From Rhizobium ruizarguesonis (lineage in GTDB: Bacteria > Pseudomonadota > Alphaproteobacteria > Rhizobiales > Rhizobiaceae): a stretch of DNA of 64,000 bases. The first letter of the stretch is position 1. Every line of letters begins with the position of its first letter. The translations under genes were made by a program, and so were the position numbers. The stretch covers positions 1 through 64,000 of the forward strand of contig NZ_PQIG01000084.1 in the NCBI RefSeq assembly GCF_012349115.1, given 5' to 3'. Positions 36,463-44,977 of this stretch are shown here, one piece after another. The notes under the pieces were generated by a model. That model saw only the letters and a program-made list of their open reading frames with translations, searched no databases and was not told the DNA's origin.

Positions 36463-37683
36463 GTGAACGAGACGCCTAAACCGAATTCCTTCCGTTCCGG
36501 CCCCGATGAAGATGGCCGTTTCGGCATTTATGGCGGTCGTTTCGTTGCCGAAACGCTGATGCCGCTGATCCTCGACCTGCAGGACGAGTGGAACAGGGCA
36601 AAGAACGATCCGGCATTCCAGGCCGAATTGAAGCATCTCGGCGCGCATTATATCGGCCGCCCGAGCCCGCTCTATTTCGCCGAGCGGCTGACGGCCGAAC
36701 TCGGTGGCGCAAAGATCTATTTCAAGCGCGAGGAGCTGAACCATACCGGCTCGCACAAGATCAACAACTGCATCGGTCAGATCCTGCTCGCCAAGCGCAT
36801 GGGCAAGACCCGCATCATCGCCGAAACCGGTGCCGGCCAGCACGGCGTCGCCTCCGCGACCGTTGCCGCCCGCTTTGGCCTTCCCTGCGTCGTCTATATG
36901 GGCGCCACCGACGTTGAGCGTCAGGCGCCGAATGTTTTCCGCATGAAGCTGCTCGGCGCGGAAGTCAAACCGGTCACGGCAGGCAGCGGCACGCTGAAGG
37001 ACGCCATGAACGAGGCACTTCGCGACTGGGTCACCAATGTCGAGGATACTTATTATCTGATCGGAACGGCAGCCGGTCCGCATCCCTATCCGGAGATGGT
37101 CCGCGATTTCCAGTCGGTGATCGGCATCGAAGCGAAAGAGCAGATGCTGGCAGCCGAAGGCCGTCTTCCGGATCTCGTCATCGCTGCTGTCGGTGGCGGC
37201 TCGAACGCCATCGGTATTTTCCATCCTTTCCTGGATGATCCCTCGGTCAAGATCGTCGGCGTTGAAGCCGGCGGCAAGGGTCTGCAGGGCGACGAACATT
37301 GCGCCTCGATCACCGCCGGTTCGCCGGGCGTGCTGCACGGCAACCGCACCTACCTGCTGCAGGATGGTGACGGTCAGATCAAGGAAGGCCATTCGATTTC
37401 GGCGGGCCTCGATTATCCCGGCATCGGCCCCGAACATTCCTGGCTGAACGATACCGGCCGCGTCGACTATGTGCCGATCATGGATCACGAAGCGCTCGAG
37501 GCTTTCCAGACCCTGACCCGCCTCGAAGGCATCATCCCGGCGCTCGAGCCCTCGCATGCGATTGCCGAGGTGATCAAGCGCGCACCGACGATGGGCAAGG
37601 ACGAGATCATCCTGATGAACCTCTCCGGCCGCGGCGACAAGGATATCTTCACCGTCGGCAAGATTCTGGGAATGGGACTGTAA
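36463..37683 (+). CDS. trpB: tryptophan synthase beta chain
   Basis: A 406-residue PLP enzyme that joins indole and serine. KREELNHTGSHKINNCIGQ contains the PLP lysine (K-94 region); GAGQHGVA, GGGSNAIG (phosphate loop) and GRGDKD are present. GTG at 36463 with AGGGAG at 36451-36456 is preferred over the TTG at 36457 which overlaps trpF. It belongs to the trpF-trpB-trpA operon. Confidence 0.98.
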   Translation: MNETPKPNSFRSGPDEDGRFGIYGGRFVAETLMPLILDLQDEWNRAKNDPAFQAELKHLGAHYIGRPSPLYFAERLTAELGGAKIYFKREELNHTGSHKINNCIGQILLAKRMGKTRIIAETGAGQHGVASATVAARFGLPCVVYMGATDVERQAPNVFRMKLLGAEVKPVTAGSGTLKDAMNEALRDWVTNVEDTYYLIGTAAGPHPYPEMVRDFQSVIGIEAKEQMLAAEGRLPDLVIAAVGGGSNAIGIFHPFLDDPSVKIVGVEAGGKGLQGDEHCASITAGSPGVLHGNRTYLLQDGDGQIKEGHSISAGLDYPGIGPEHSWLNDTGRVDYVPIMDHEALEAFQTLTRLEGIIPALEPSHAIAEVIKRAPTMGKDEIILMNLSGRGDKDIFTVGKILGMGL

Positions 37684-37686
37684 GAC

Positions 37687-38526
37687 ATGACCGCACGCAT
37701 GGACAAACGCTTTGCCGAGCTGAAGGCCGAGGGCCGTCCGGCGCTTGTGACCTATTTCATGGGCGGCGATCCTGATTATGACACCTCGCTCGGCATCATG
37801 AAGGCGCTGCCGGAGGCGGGCTCCGACATCATCGAGCTCGGCATGCCTTTTTCTGATCCGATGGCCGACGGCCCGGCGATCCAGCTGGCCGGCCAACGCG
37901 CCCTGAAAGGCGGCCAGACGCTGAAGAAGACGCTGCAGCTTGCGGCCGATTTCCGCAAGACGAACGATGCGACGCCGATCGTGATGATGGGCTACTACAA
38001 TCCGATCTATATTTATGGTGTCGAGAAATTCCTCGACGACGCGCTCGCCGCCGGCATCGACGGCCTGATCGTCGTCGACCTGCCGCCCGAGATGGATGAC
38101 GAACTCTGCATTCCGGCCATCCGCAAAGGCATCAATTTCATCCGCCTGGCGACGCCGACGACCGATGAGAAGCGCCTGCCGAAGGTACTGAAGAACACCT
38201 CCGGCTTCGTCTACTACGTCTCCATGAACGGCATCACCGGTTCGGCGCTGCCCGATCCGTCGCTGGTTTCGGGCGCGGTCGAGCGCATCAAACAGCACAC
38301 CAACCTGCCCGTCTGTGTCGGCTTTGGCGTCAAGACGGCGGAACATGCAAAGGTCATCGGCGGTTCGGCCGACGGCGTCGTCGTCGGCACCGCGATCGTC
38401 AATCAGGTTGCGACCAGCTTGACGAATGACGGAAAGGCAACGGCGGACACGGTTCAGGCCGTCGCCACGCTGGTGCGCGGCCTTTCCACGGGAACACGTT
38501 CGGCGCGCCTTGTTGCTGCCGAATAG
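37687..38526 (+). CDS. trpA: tryptophan synthase alpha chain
   Basis: A 279-residue TIM-barrel subunit releasing indole from indole-3-glycerol phosphate. Catalytic E in IIELGMPFSDPMADGP and D in LIVVDLPPEMDD are visible; YYVSMNGITGSAL and GFGVKTAEHAK form the phosphate site. It starts 3 bases after trpB. A family 2 palindromic repeat follows, before accD. Confidence 0.98.
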   Translation: MTARMDKRFAELKAEGRPALVTYFMGGDPDYDTSLGIMKALPEAGSDIIELGMPFSDPMADGPAIQLAGQRALKGGQTLKKTLQLAADFRKTNDATPIVMMGYYNPIYIYGVEKFLDDALAAGIDGLIVVDLPPEMDDELCIPAIRKGINFIRLATPTTDEKRLPKVLKNTSGFVYYVSMNGITGSALPDPSLVSGAVERIKQHTNLPVCVGFGVKTAEHAKVIGGSADGVVVGTAIVNQVATSLTNDGKATADTVQAVATLVRGLSTGTRSARLVAAE

Positions 38527-38540
38527 TTTGCCCACATTGG

Positions 38541-38651
38541 CGCTAAAGCATGTCGCGCAAAAGTGTGCAGCGGTTTTGCGGCAACGACATGCGGGAAACC
38601 AAAGACCTAAAAGCGTGGCAAGCAAATCTGAAAGATCGCGACGCGCTTTAG
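38541..38651. repeat. palindromic repeat, family 2, between trpA and accD
   Basis: Palindrome GCATGTCG...CGACATGC (38548-38592) followed by CTAAAAGCG...CGCGCTTTAG (about 38608-38651). It ends seven bases before the accD ribosome site, so it lies in the accD leader if trpA and accD are co-transcribed. Confidence 0.85.
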
Positions 38652-38670
38652 TCAATCAGGAGTATTCGAG

Positions 38671-39576
38671 TTGAACTGGATCACCAACTACGTTCGCCCG
38701 CGGATCAATTCCATGCTGGGCCGTCGCGAAGTGCCGGAGAACCTCTGGATCAAGTGCCCGGAAACGGGCGAGATGGTCTTCCACAAGGACCTCGAAGGCA
38801 ACAAATGGGTCATTCCGGCGTCCGGTTATCACATGAAGATGCCGGCCAAGGCCCGGCTGGCCGATCTTTTCGACAATGGCGAGTTCGAATCGCTGCCGCA
38901 GCCGAAGGTCGCGCAGGACCCGCTGAAGTTCCGCGATTCGAAGAAATATAGCGATCGCCTGCGTGACAGCCGCCTGAAGACCGAACAGGAGGATACGATC
39001 CTCGCCGGTGTCGGAAAGGTGCAGGGACTGAAACTCGTGGCCGTCGTGCATGAATTCAACTTTATCGGTGGTTCGCTCGGCATGGCCGCTGGCGAGGCGA
39101 TCGTTAAGGCTTTCGAGCGTGCAACGTCTGAAAAGTGCCCGCTGGTGATGTTCCCCGCTTCCGGCGGGGCGCGCATGCAGGAAGGCATCCTGTCGCTGAT
39201 GCAGTTGCCGCGCACGACGGTTGCCGTCGACATGCTCAAGGAATCCGGCCAGCCCTATATCGTCGTGCTGACCAATCCAACGACCGGTGGCGTCACGGCC
39301 TCCTATGCCATGCTTGGCGATATTCATCTGGCAGAACCCGGCGCCGAAATCGGCTTTGCCGGCAAGCGCGTGATCGAGCAGACGTTGCGTGAAAAACTGC
39401 CCGAAGGCTTCCAGACCTCCGAATATCTGCTGGAGCATGGTATGGTCGATATGGTCGTCAAGCGCCACGATATTCCCGAAACACTGGCGCGTCTCTTGAA
39501 GATCCTGACGAAGAAGCCGGTTTCGGCGGCGAACGACATGAATGGCGGCGCGATTGCCCTGGCGGCGAGCGCCTGA
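38671..39576 (+). CDS. accD: acetyl-CoA carboxylase carboxyltransferase subunit beta
   Basis: A 301-residue beta subunit of acetyl-CoA carboxylase carboxyltransferase (with AccA), first step of fatty-acid synthesis. Crotonase-fold blocks FIGGSLGMAAGEAIVKA, MFPASGGARMQEGILSLMQ, TNPTTGGVTASYAMLGDI and GFAGKRVIEQT are intact. TTG at 38671 with AGGAG at 38658-38662 is the start. Odd: the N-terminal zinc-ribbon of the family (two CxxC pairs) is reduced to KCPETG and VIPASGYH, so three of four cysteines are missing. trpFBA-accD-folC order is conserved in alphaproteobacteria. Confidence 0.96.
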   Translation: MNWITNYVRPRINSMLGRREVPENLWIKCPETGEMVFHKDLEGNKWVIPASGYHMKMPAKARLADLFDNGEFESLPQPKVAQDPLKFRDSKKYSDRLRDSRLKTEQEDTILAGVGKVQGLKLVAVVHEFNFIGGSLGMAAGEAIVKAFERATSEKCPLVMFPASGGARMQEGILSLMQLPRTTVAVDMLKESGQPYIVVLTNPTTGGVTASYAMLGDIHLAEPGAEIGFAGKRVIEQTLREKLPEGFQTSEYLLEHGMVDMVVKRHDIPETLARLLKILTKKPVSAANDMNGGAIALAASA

Positions 39577-39627
39577 TAACCGACAAGCAGGCGGGGTGCC
39601 GAATTGATACCCAGAGGCCAAACCGCG

Positions 39628-40956
39628 GTGAGTGAGGCAGCGCAGGAGATCGACAAGCTCATGGGATTGCATCCCAAGGGTTTTGATCTGTCTCTCGATC
39701 GTATCACCCGTCTTCTCGATGTGCTCGGCAATCCGCACAGGAAACTGCCGCCGGTGATCCATGTCGCCGGCACCAACGGCAAGGGATCGGTCACCGCCTT
39801 CTGCCGCGCCCTGCTCGAAGCCGGTGGCTACAGCGCTCATGTCCACACCTCGCCGCATCTCGTCAATTGGCACGAGCGTTATCGCATTGGCGTCAAGGGT
39901 GGACGCGGACAGCTTGTGGGTGACGCCGTCTTTGCCGAGGCCGTGCGTCGCGTGGCCGATGCCAATGCAGGACAGCACATCACCGTCTTCGAAATCCTGA
40001 CGGCAGTCACCTTCATCCTGTTTTCCGAACATCCGGCCGATGCCGCGATCATCGAAGTCGGTCTCGGCGGCCGGTTCGATGCGACCAATGTCATTTCCGA
40101 TCCGGCCGTTTCGGTCATCATGCCGATCTCGCTGGATCACCAGCCCTATCTCGGCGACAGGGTTGAGCTGATCGCGGCCGAAAAGGCCGGCATCATGAAG
40201 CCGGGATTTCCCGTTGTTATCGGTCATCAGGAATATGACGCAGCACTTGACGTGCTGATGTCGACGGCCGAACGGCTGCATTGCCCGAGCGCCGTCTTCG
40301 GGCAGGATTTCATGGCGCATGAGGAATATGGCCGGCTTGTTTACCAGGACGAGTTCGGTCTTGCTGACCTGCCGCTGCCGCGCCTTCCTGGCCGCCATCA
40401 ATATGCCAATGCCGCCGCCGCCATTCGTGCTGTCAAGGCGGCGGGTTTCACCGTCACCGAAACGATGATGGAAAAGGCGATGAGTTCGGTCGAATGGCCG
40501 GGCCGGCTGCAGCGTCTGAGCGAGGGCCGGCTGCTGTCGCATGCGCCCGCCGGCGCCGAGATCTGGATCGATGGCGGACATAATCCCGGTGCCGGCGAAG
40601 TGATCGCCGAATCCATGGCCAATTTCGAGGAGCGCCAGTCTCGGCCGCTTTTCCTGATTACCGGCATGATCAATACCAAGGATCCGGTCGGCTATTTCAA
40701 GGCCTTTACCGGCTTGGTCGAGAAGGTTTTCTGCGTGCCGATCCGCGGCAGCGAATCGATGATCGACCCCGTGATATTGTCGAATGCCGCTTATGATGCC
40801 GGTTTGGTTGCCGAACCGATGTCGACGGTCGGCGATGCGCTGGAAGCGATCAAAGCCGTTCTCGATCCAGAGGCATTGCCGCCGCGCATCCTGGTCGGCG
40901 GCTCTCTCTATCTCGTCGGCGACGTGCTTTCCGACAATGGCACGCCCCCGAAATGA
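39628..40956 (+). CDS. folC: folylpolyglutamate synthase / dihydrofolate synthase
   Basis: A 442-residue Mur-ligase-fold ATPase that adds glutamate to folates. HVAGTNGKGSVTAFC is the P-loop; LEAGGYSAHVHTSPHLVNW, GLGGRFDATNV, and the C-terminal domain IWIDGGHNPGAGEVIAE are diagnostic. The start is uncertain: GTG at 39628 (AGAGG 10 bases upstream, family-like SEAAQEIDKLMG) is preferred; TTG at 39604 would add eight residues. It lies 51 bases after accD and ends before a strong terminator. Confidence 0.95.
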   Translation: MSEAAQEIDKLMGLHPKGFDLSLDRITRLLDVLGNPHRKLPPVIHVAGTNGKGSVTAFCRALLEAGGYSAHVHTSPHLVNWHERYRIGVKGGRGQLVGDAVFAEAVRRVADANAGQHITVFEILTAVTFILFSEHPADAAIIEVGLGGRFDATNVISDPAVSVIMPISLDHQPYLGDRVELIAAEKAGIMKPGFPVVIGHQEYDAALDVLMSTAERLHCPSAVFGQDFMAHEEYGRLVYQDEFGLADLPLPRLPGRHQYANAAAAIRAVKAAGFTVTETMMEKAMSSVEWPGRLQRLSEGRLLSHAPAGAEIWIDGGHNPGAGEVIAESMANFEERQSRPLFLITGMINTKDPVGYFKAFTGLVEKVFCVPIRGSESMIDPVILSNAAYDAGLVAEPMSTVGDALEAIKAVLDPEALPPRILVGGSLYLVGDVLSDNGTPPK

Positions 40957-40970
40957 AGGCTGCAAAATGA

Positions 40971-40999
40971 AAAAAGCCCGGTCGAAGCCGGGCTTTTTC
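40971..40999. terminator. bidirectional terminator between folC and trxA
   Basis: A 7-bp stem (AGCCCGG at 40975-40981 with CCGGGCT at 40988-40994) with AAAAA before and TTTTTC after, ending both convergent genes. Confidence 0.88.
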
Positions 41000-41029
41000 G
41001 TCAGTGTGCTATGAATTAAGAGATATCAA

Positions 41030-41350
41030 TCAGGCAGCGCTCGAAATCCAGTTCGAAAGAGCTGTCTTTGGCTTCGCACCGACAGAAATATCGGCGACTT
41101 CGCCGCCCTTGAAGATTGCAAGGGTCGGAATGGAGCGCACACCGAAATGTGCGGCGAGTTCCGGGTTCTCATCGATATTCAGCTTGGCGACCTTGACCTT
41201 GCCTTCCATCTCGACGGCGATCTCTTCGAGGCTCGGAGCAATCATCTTGCACGGGCCGCACCATTCAGCCCAGAAATCGACGACGACGGGTTCTGCGGAT
41301 TCCAGAACTTCCGACTGGAAGTTATTGATATCGACTTTCACGGTAGCCAT
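41030..41350 (-). CDS. trxA: thioredoxin
   Basis: A 106-residue cytosolic thioredoxin with the active site WCGPC (about 29-33, in VVVDFWAEWCGPCKMIAP), and the cis-proline block RSIPTLAIFKGG. It reduces protein disulfides via TrxB. ATG at 41350 (MATVKVDINN) is chosen; an upstream ATG at 41386 has no family-like residues. It lies 75 bases downstream of addA in the same direction. Confidence 0.97.
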   Translation of the reverse strand: MATVKVDINNFQSEVLESAEPVVVDFWAEWCGPCKMIAPSLEEIAVEMEGKVKVAKLNIDENPELAAHFGVRSIPTLAIFKGGEVADISVGAKPKTALSNWISSAA

Positions 41351-41425
41351 GGGCTGCTCCTTTAACGGAATTGGGTGTTGAACCACATGTGATGGTGCGG
41401 TGCCGAATTTTCAATGTCCGGTATT

Positions 41426-44400
41426 TCACTTTGTCTTGACCGCTGCAAGCGCCAAACCGAGCGTCTTTTCGCTCAGCGTGTAGAGCGAAGCGTTCTCGGT
41501 ATAGACAAGCATGCAATCGATACGCTTATCAGGATAGAGCGGCGCCAGGATCTCGCGATAGATCGCCAGCTGTGCCCGGTGCGCGAAGGGGACGGCCTCC
41601 TCTGTTGCCGGCGGCACCCGATTGGTCTTGTAGTCGAGAATGACGACGCGATCGGCAAGGACGGCAAGCCGGTCGATACGGCCGGAGACGGCATAGCGCC
41701 GGTCTTCGAGCGTCAATGTTCCCATGATCGAGACCTCGGGCTGGGCCTGAATACCGAGGACGGCCTGCAGACCCTCTTCGTCCAATAGTTTCAGAACCGA
41801 ATCGACAAGCTTGCGCCGTTCGGCCTCCGGCCAGAATCGAGCCGCCCGTTCGGCATAACGGCTCGCCGCATCAGGCCGCTCGCCAAGTGGAATTTCGGGA
41901 AGCGCCTGCAGCATGCGATGGATCAGCCTGCCCTTCTCCAGTGAACGATCGCTGCGCTCCTTCTCGCCGAACAGCGGCGAAACGACCAGCAAACCGCCCT
42001 CGTCTTCATCGATGATCGTGCCGGCGCCGGAGGGGCTGAGCGGGCGCGGCAGCTCAGCCTGCGGCGGCAATGGCCGCAAAAGGCCATCCGGCAAGGTCTC
42101 CTCGCTGTCGCGCTCCTCGCTGCGGTCGATACGCTCAAAGCTTCGTTCCACTCGCGGCACGCGCCATTTGATGCCTTGCCATTCTCCATCGGGACCGGAG
42201 AACGTGGTCGCCTCCACATGCGGATGGTCGTCGCGCAGCGCCGTCGAAATCATCATATGCCAGGTGTCGTTGTTCACACGCACGCCACGATAGCCGCAGA
42301 CGACCAGCCGGTCGGCCGCGCGCGTCATGGCGACATAGAGCAACCGGCGATATTCTTCTTCCGCCAGCATCTGGATACGCGCCGCATCGTCCTGCGTCAG
42401 CGAATTGGCGAGATCGGAGACAGGAACCCAGACGGGCATTGGCGGCTCGTCGGGACCGGTCTCGATCAGGCGAAGCTTCGGCAGATGCGTATGCGTAGAG
42501 GCCTTCGAACCGCCGTCGACAAGGAAAACGATCGGCGCTTCAAGACCCTTGGAGGCATGCACCGTCATGATGCGCACCTCATTGCGTCCCTTGTCCTGCT
42601 CGCGCTTCACCACGGGCGCCTCGAGCTCCAGCGTCGAGATGAAGGATTGCAGCCCGGGAAGACCGGAGCTTTCGTGGTCGAGCGTGAAGGTCAGGAACTC
42701 GTCGAGAATATCGCTGACTTCGGTGCCGAGACGGGCAAGGAATTGCCGCCGCCCGCCATGACTGCCCAGCACGCGCGCATAGAAATCGTGAACCGACAGG
42801 CTCCTGGACTGCCGGAGAAACAGCTCGAGCCTCTCGACGGCAGCGCGAAAACGTTCGGTGCCATCGGCGGCGAAGCTTTTCAGATGGCTCCAGACGCTCT
42901 CATTGTCGCCGCGTAACGCGGCAATCGCAAAGATGTCGTCCTCGGAGAGATCGAAAAGCGGGCTCTTGAGCACGGCGGCGAGCGAAAGGTCGTCTTCCGG
43001 CAGAAGCAGAAAACGGCCGAGCGCCAGCAGATCCTGCACGGCGATATGGCTGGTCAGCACCAGCCTGTCCGCGCCGGCGACGGGAATATCGCCGCGGCGC
43101 TTCAACGCCCGCGTCAACGCATTGACGAAGGCGTCGCGCTTGCGCACCAGCACCAGGATGTCGCCGGCCTCGATCAGGCGTTCCTTGCCTTTGTCGACGA
43201 TCGTCTCGCGCCCGACGAGCGTGCCGATCGAATGGGCGATCCGCCGCGCGAGGATTGCGGCCGGGGCGCTTTCCGGCGTTGCGTCGAAGGGCGCCGTCCA
43301 GTCCTCTTCCTTCACCACCGCTTCCGGCGCAACCATCTCCCAGAGGTCGACGGCGCCGGGATGTCCGATGCGGCTGGAACGATGCACGACCGGTTCGCCG
43401 AGCGCGCTGAGGCCGCGCGCGTTGTCGGGCGCCTTGAAAATATGGTCGACGGCCTCGAGCACGTCGGCGGTCGAGCGGAACGACAGTGGCAGCCGCACGG
43501 AGGAAAAACTCTGCCCGCTATCGGACACGCGCCGCCGCGTTCGGTCGCTTTCCTCGGAAAAACGCTCTGGCCGCGCGCCCTGGAAGGAATAGATCGACTG
43601 CTTTTCGTCGCCGACGGCAAAGAGCGTGCGCACGATCGGTCGGGCGCTTTCTCCGGAGAAGAAATCCTCGGCGAGCGACTGGATGACACTCCACTGGATC
43701 GGGCTGGTATCCTGCGCCTCGTCGACGAGGATATGGTCGATGCCGCGATCCAGCTTGTAGTGGATCCAGGGACCCACGCCACTTTTCATAAGCAGGTCGG
43801 AGGTGCGGGTGATCAGGTCCTCGAAATCGAGCTGGCTGCGCTGCTTCTTCAACTCCTCATAGTCGTGATTCAGCCGATCGGCGAGCGCGAGTGCTGCCTG
43901 CGTGGCGCCGTACATCCGCATCAGTTTCAGCCGGTCGCGGCTTGCTGCGACATGCGCGCGGGCTATGGCTATGGCGTCCGCCAGCTGCGGTGCCTCGGCA
44001 AGCATGGCCTTGACGAAGAATTGCGAGTCCGCCTTGGGCTCGCCCTTCATTGTCAGAAAGATTTTCTCGAGGAACTCAGCGCGCCTTACGTCTTCGCGCT
44101 CCCGCCCTGCGAGCCTGAGGCCGTAGGCAACCTCTTGCGCCTTCGTGCCGCCCTTCTGGTCGGCCAGCGAGAGATAAAGCTCCAGCGTACCGCCTGAAAG
44201 CTCCGGCAAAGGCCAATATTGCGCCGCGATCCGGCTTTCCGTGTCGCCAGCGGCAAGGCCAAGCCTCTTGCGCAGGATCTTCTCCACACCGCCCTGCTGC
44301 TCGGCCGTCACCGTAAAACGACGAATGGCGTTGCGGTTGGCGACGATGTCGCCGAGCAGGTTCTCCAATCCGGATTCGTCGCCAAGATTGAGAACGTAGG

Positions 44401-44977
44401 CGAATGCCTCGGCAAGGGTGCTGTCTCCCTCCGGCGCCATTGCTGTCAGCAGCGCCCGGCGCGCATCGGAAAGCAGCGCCACCGCCGCGCGATCGTCGAG
44501 AACCGAGAAATGTCCCGCAACGTTGGCCTCCAGCGGGAACTGATGCAGCAGCGCCTCGCAGAAGGCATGGATCGTCTGGATTTTCAGCCCGCCGGGTGTC
44601 TCCAGCGCCTTGGCAAACAGCCGGCGGGCCTCGGCAAGCTTCAGTCCGTCGGGAGCCGTACCCTCGATCTGCGCGATCCGCCGGCTGAGGTCTTCATCGT
44701 CAAGCACCACCCATTCCGCCAACCGTTCGAAGACGCGGTTCGACATTTCAGACGCCGCGGCCTTGGTGTAGGTGAGGCATAAAATGGCGGAAGGCCGCGC
44801 ACCTGATAGCAGCAGCCGGATAACGCGCTGCGTCAGCACATGCGTCTTGCCGGAACCGGCATTGGCCGAGACCCATGCCGAACGTAGCGGATCGGAGGCA
44901 ATCGCCTGCTGGATTGTCGTCCAGCCGATCCAGGCGCCCGGATCGTCATCGTTGGGAAGCGCGGTCACATCACTCAT
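41426..44977 (-). CDS. addA: AddA helicase-nuclease subunit
   Basis: An 1183-residue alphaproteobacterial AddA. N-terminal UvrD/Rep helicase: Walker A SANAGSGKTHVLTQRV, DFEDLITRTSDLLM, Walker B LVDEAQDTSPIQW, motif III DEKQSIYSFQGA, motif V MTVHASKGLEAPIVFLV, VAMTRAADRL; C-terminal RecB-type nuclease: SGRIDRLAVL and VVILDYKTNR, with the catalytic D, D and K visible. With AddB it resects double-strand breaks, in place of RecBCD. ATG at 44977 overlaps addB by 8 bases. Length fits the family; no truncation. Confidence 0.97.
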   Translation of the reverse strand: MSDVTALPNDDDPGAWIGWTTIQQAIASDPLRSAWVSANAGSGKTHVLTQRVIRLLLSGARPSAILCLTYTKAAASEMSNRVFERLAEWVVLDDEDLSRRIAQIEGTAPDGLKLAEARRLFAKALETPGGLKIQTIHAFCEALLHQFPLEANVAGHFSVLDDRAAVALLSDARRALLTAMAPEGDSTLAEAFAYVLNLGDESGLENLLGDIVANRNAIRRFTVTAEQQGGVEKILRKRLGLAAGDTESRIAAQYWPLPELSGGTLELYLSLADQKGGTKAQEVAYGLRLAGREREDVRRAEFLEKIFLTMKGEPKADSQFFVKAMLAEAPQLADAIAIARAHVAASRDRLKLMRMYGATQAALALADRLNHDYEELKKQRSQLDFEDLITRTSDLLMKSGVGPWIHYKLDRGIDHILVDEAQDTSPIQWSVIQSLAEDFFSGESARPIVRTLFAVGDEKQSIYSFQGARPERFSEESDRTRRRVSDSGQSFSSVRLPLSFRSTADVLEAVDHIFKAPDNARGLSALGEPVVHRSSRIGHPGAVDLWEMVAPEAVVKEEDWTAPFDATPESAPAAILARRIAHSIGTLVGRETIVDKGKERLIEAGDILVLVRKRDAFVNALTRALKRRGDIPVAGADRLVLTSHIAVQDLLALGRFLLLPEDDLSLAAVLKSPLFDLSEDDIFAIAALRGDNESVWSHLKSFAADGTERFRAAVERLELFLRQSRSLSVHDFYARVLGSHGGRRQFLARLGTEVSDILDEFLTFTLDHESSGLPGLQSFISTLELEAPVVKREQDKGRNEVRIMTVHASKGLEAPIVFLVDGGSKASTHTHLPKLRLIETGPDEPPMPVWVPVSDLANSLTQDDAARIQMLAEEEYRRLLYVAMTRAADRLVVCGYRGVRVNNDTWHMMISTALRDDHPHVEATTFSGPDGEWQGIKWRVPRVERSFERIDRSEERDSEETLPDGLLRPLPPQAELPRPLSPSGAGTIIDEDEGGLLVVSPLFGEKERSDRSLEKGRLIHRMLQALPEIPLGERPDAASRYAERAARFWPEAERRKLVDSVLKLLDEEGLQAVLGIQAQPEVSIMGTLTLEDRRYAVSGRIDRLAVLADRVVILDYKTNRVPPATEEAVPFAHRAQLAIYREILAPLYPDKRIDCMLVYTENASLYTLSEKTLGLALAAVKTK

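Noticed and set aside
36274..38655. 793-codon open frame on the minus strand across trpF-trpB-trpA
   Set aside because: Antisense to three certain genes, with composition of a frame shadow (D/R/A/G-rich, no domain).
38656..40965. 769-codon open frame on the minus strand across accD and folC
   Set aside because: Antisense shadow of two well-supported genes.
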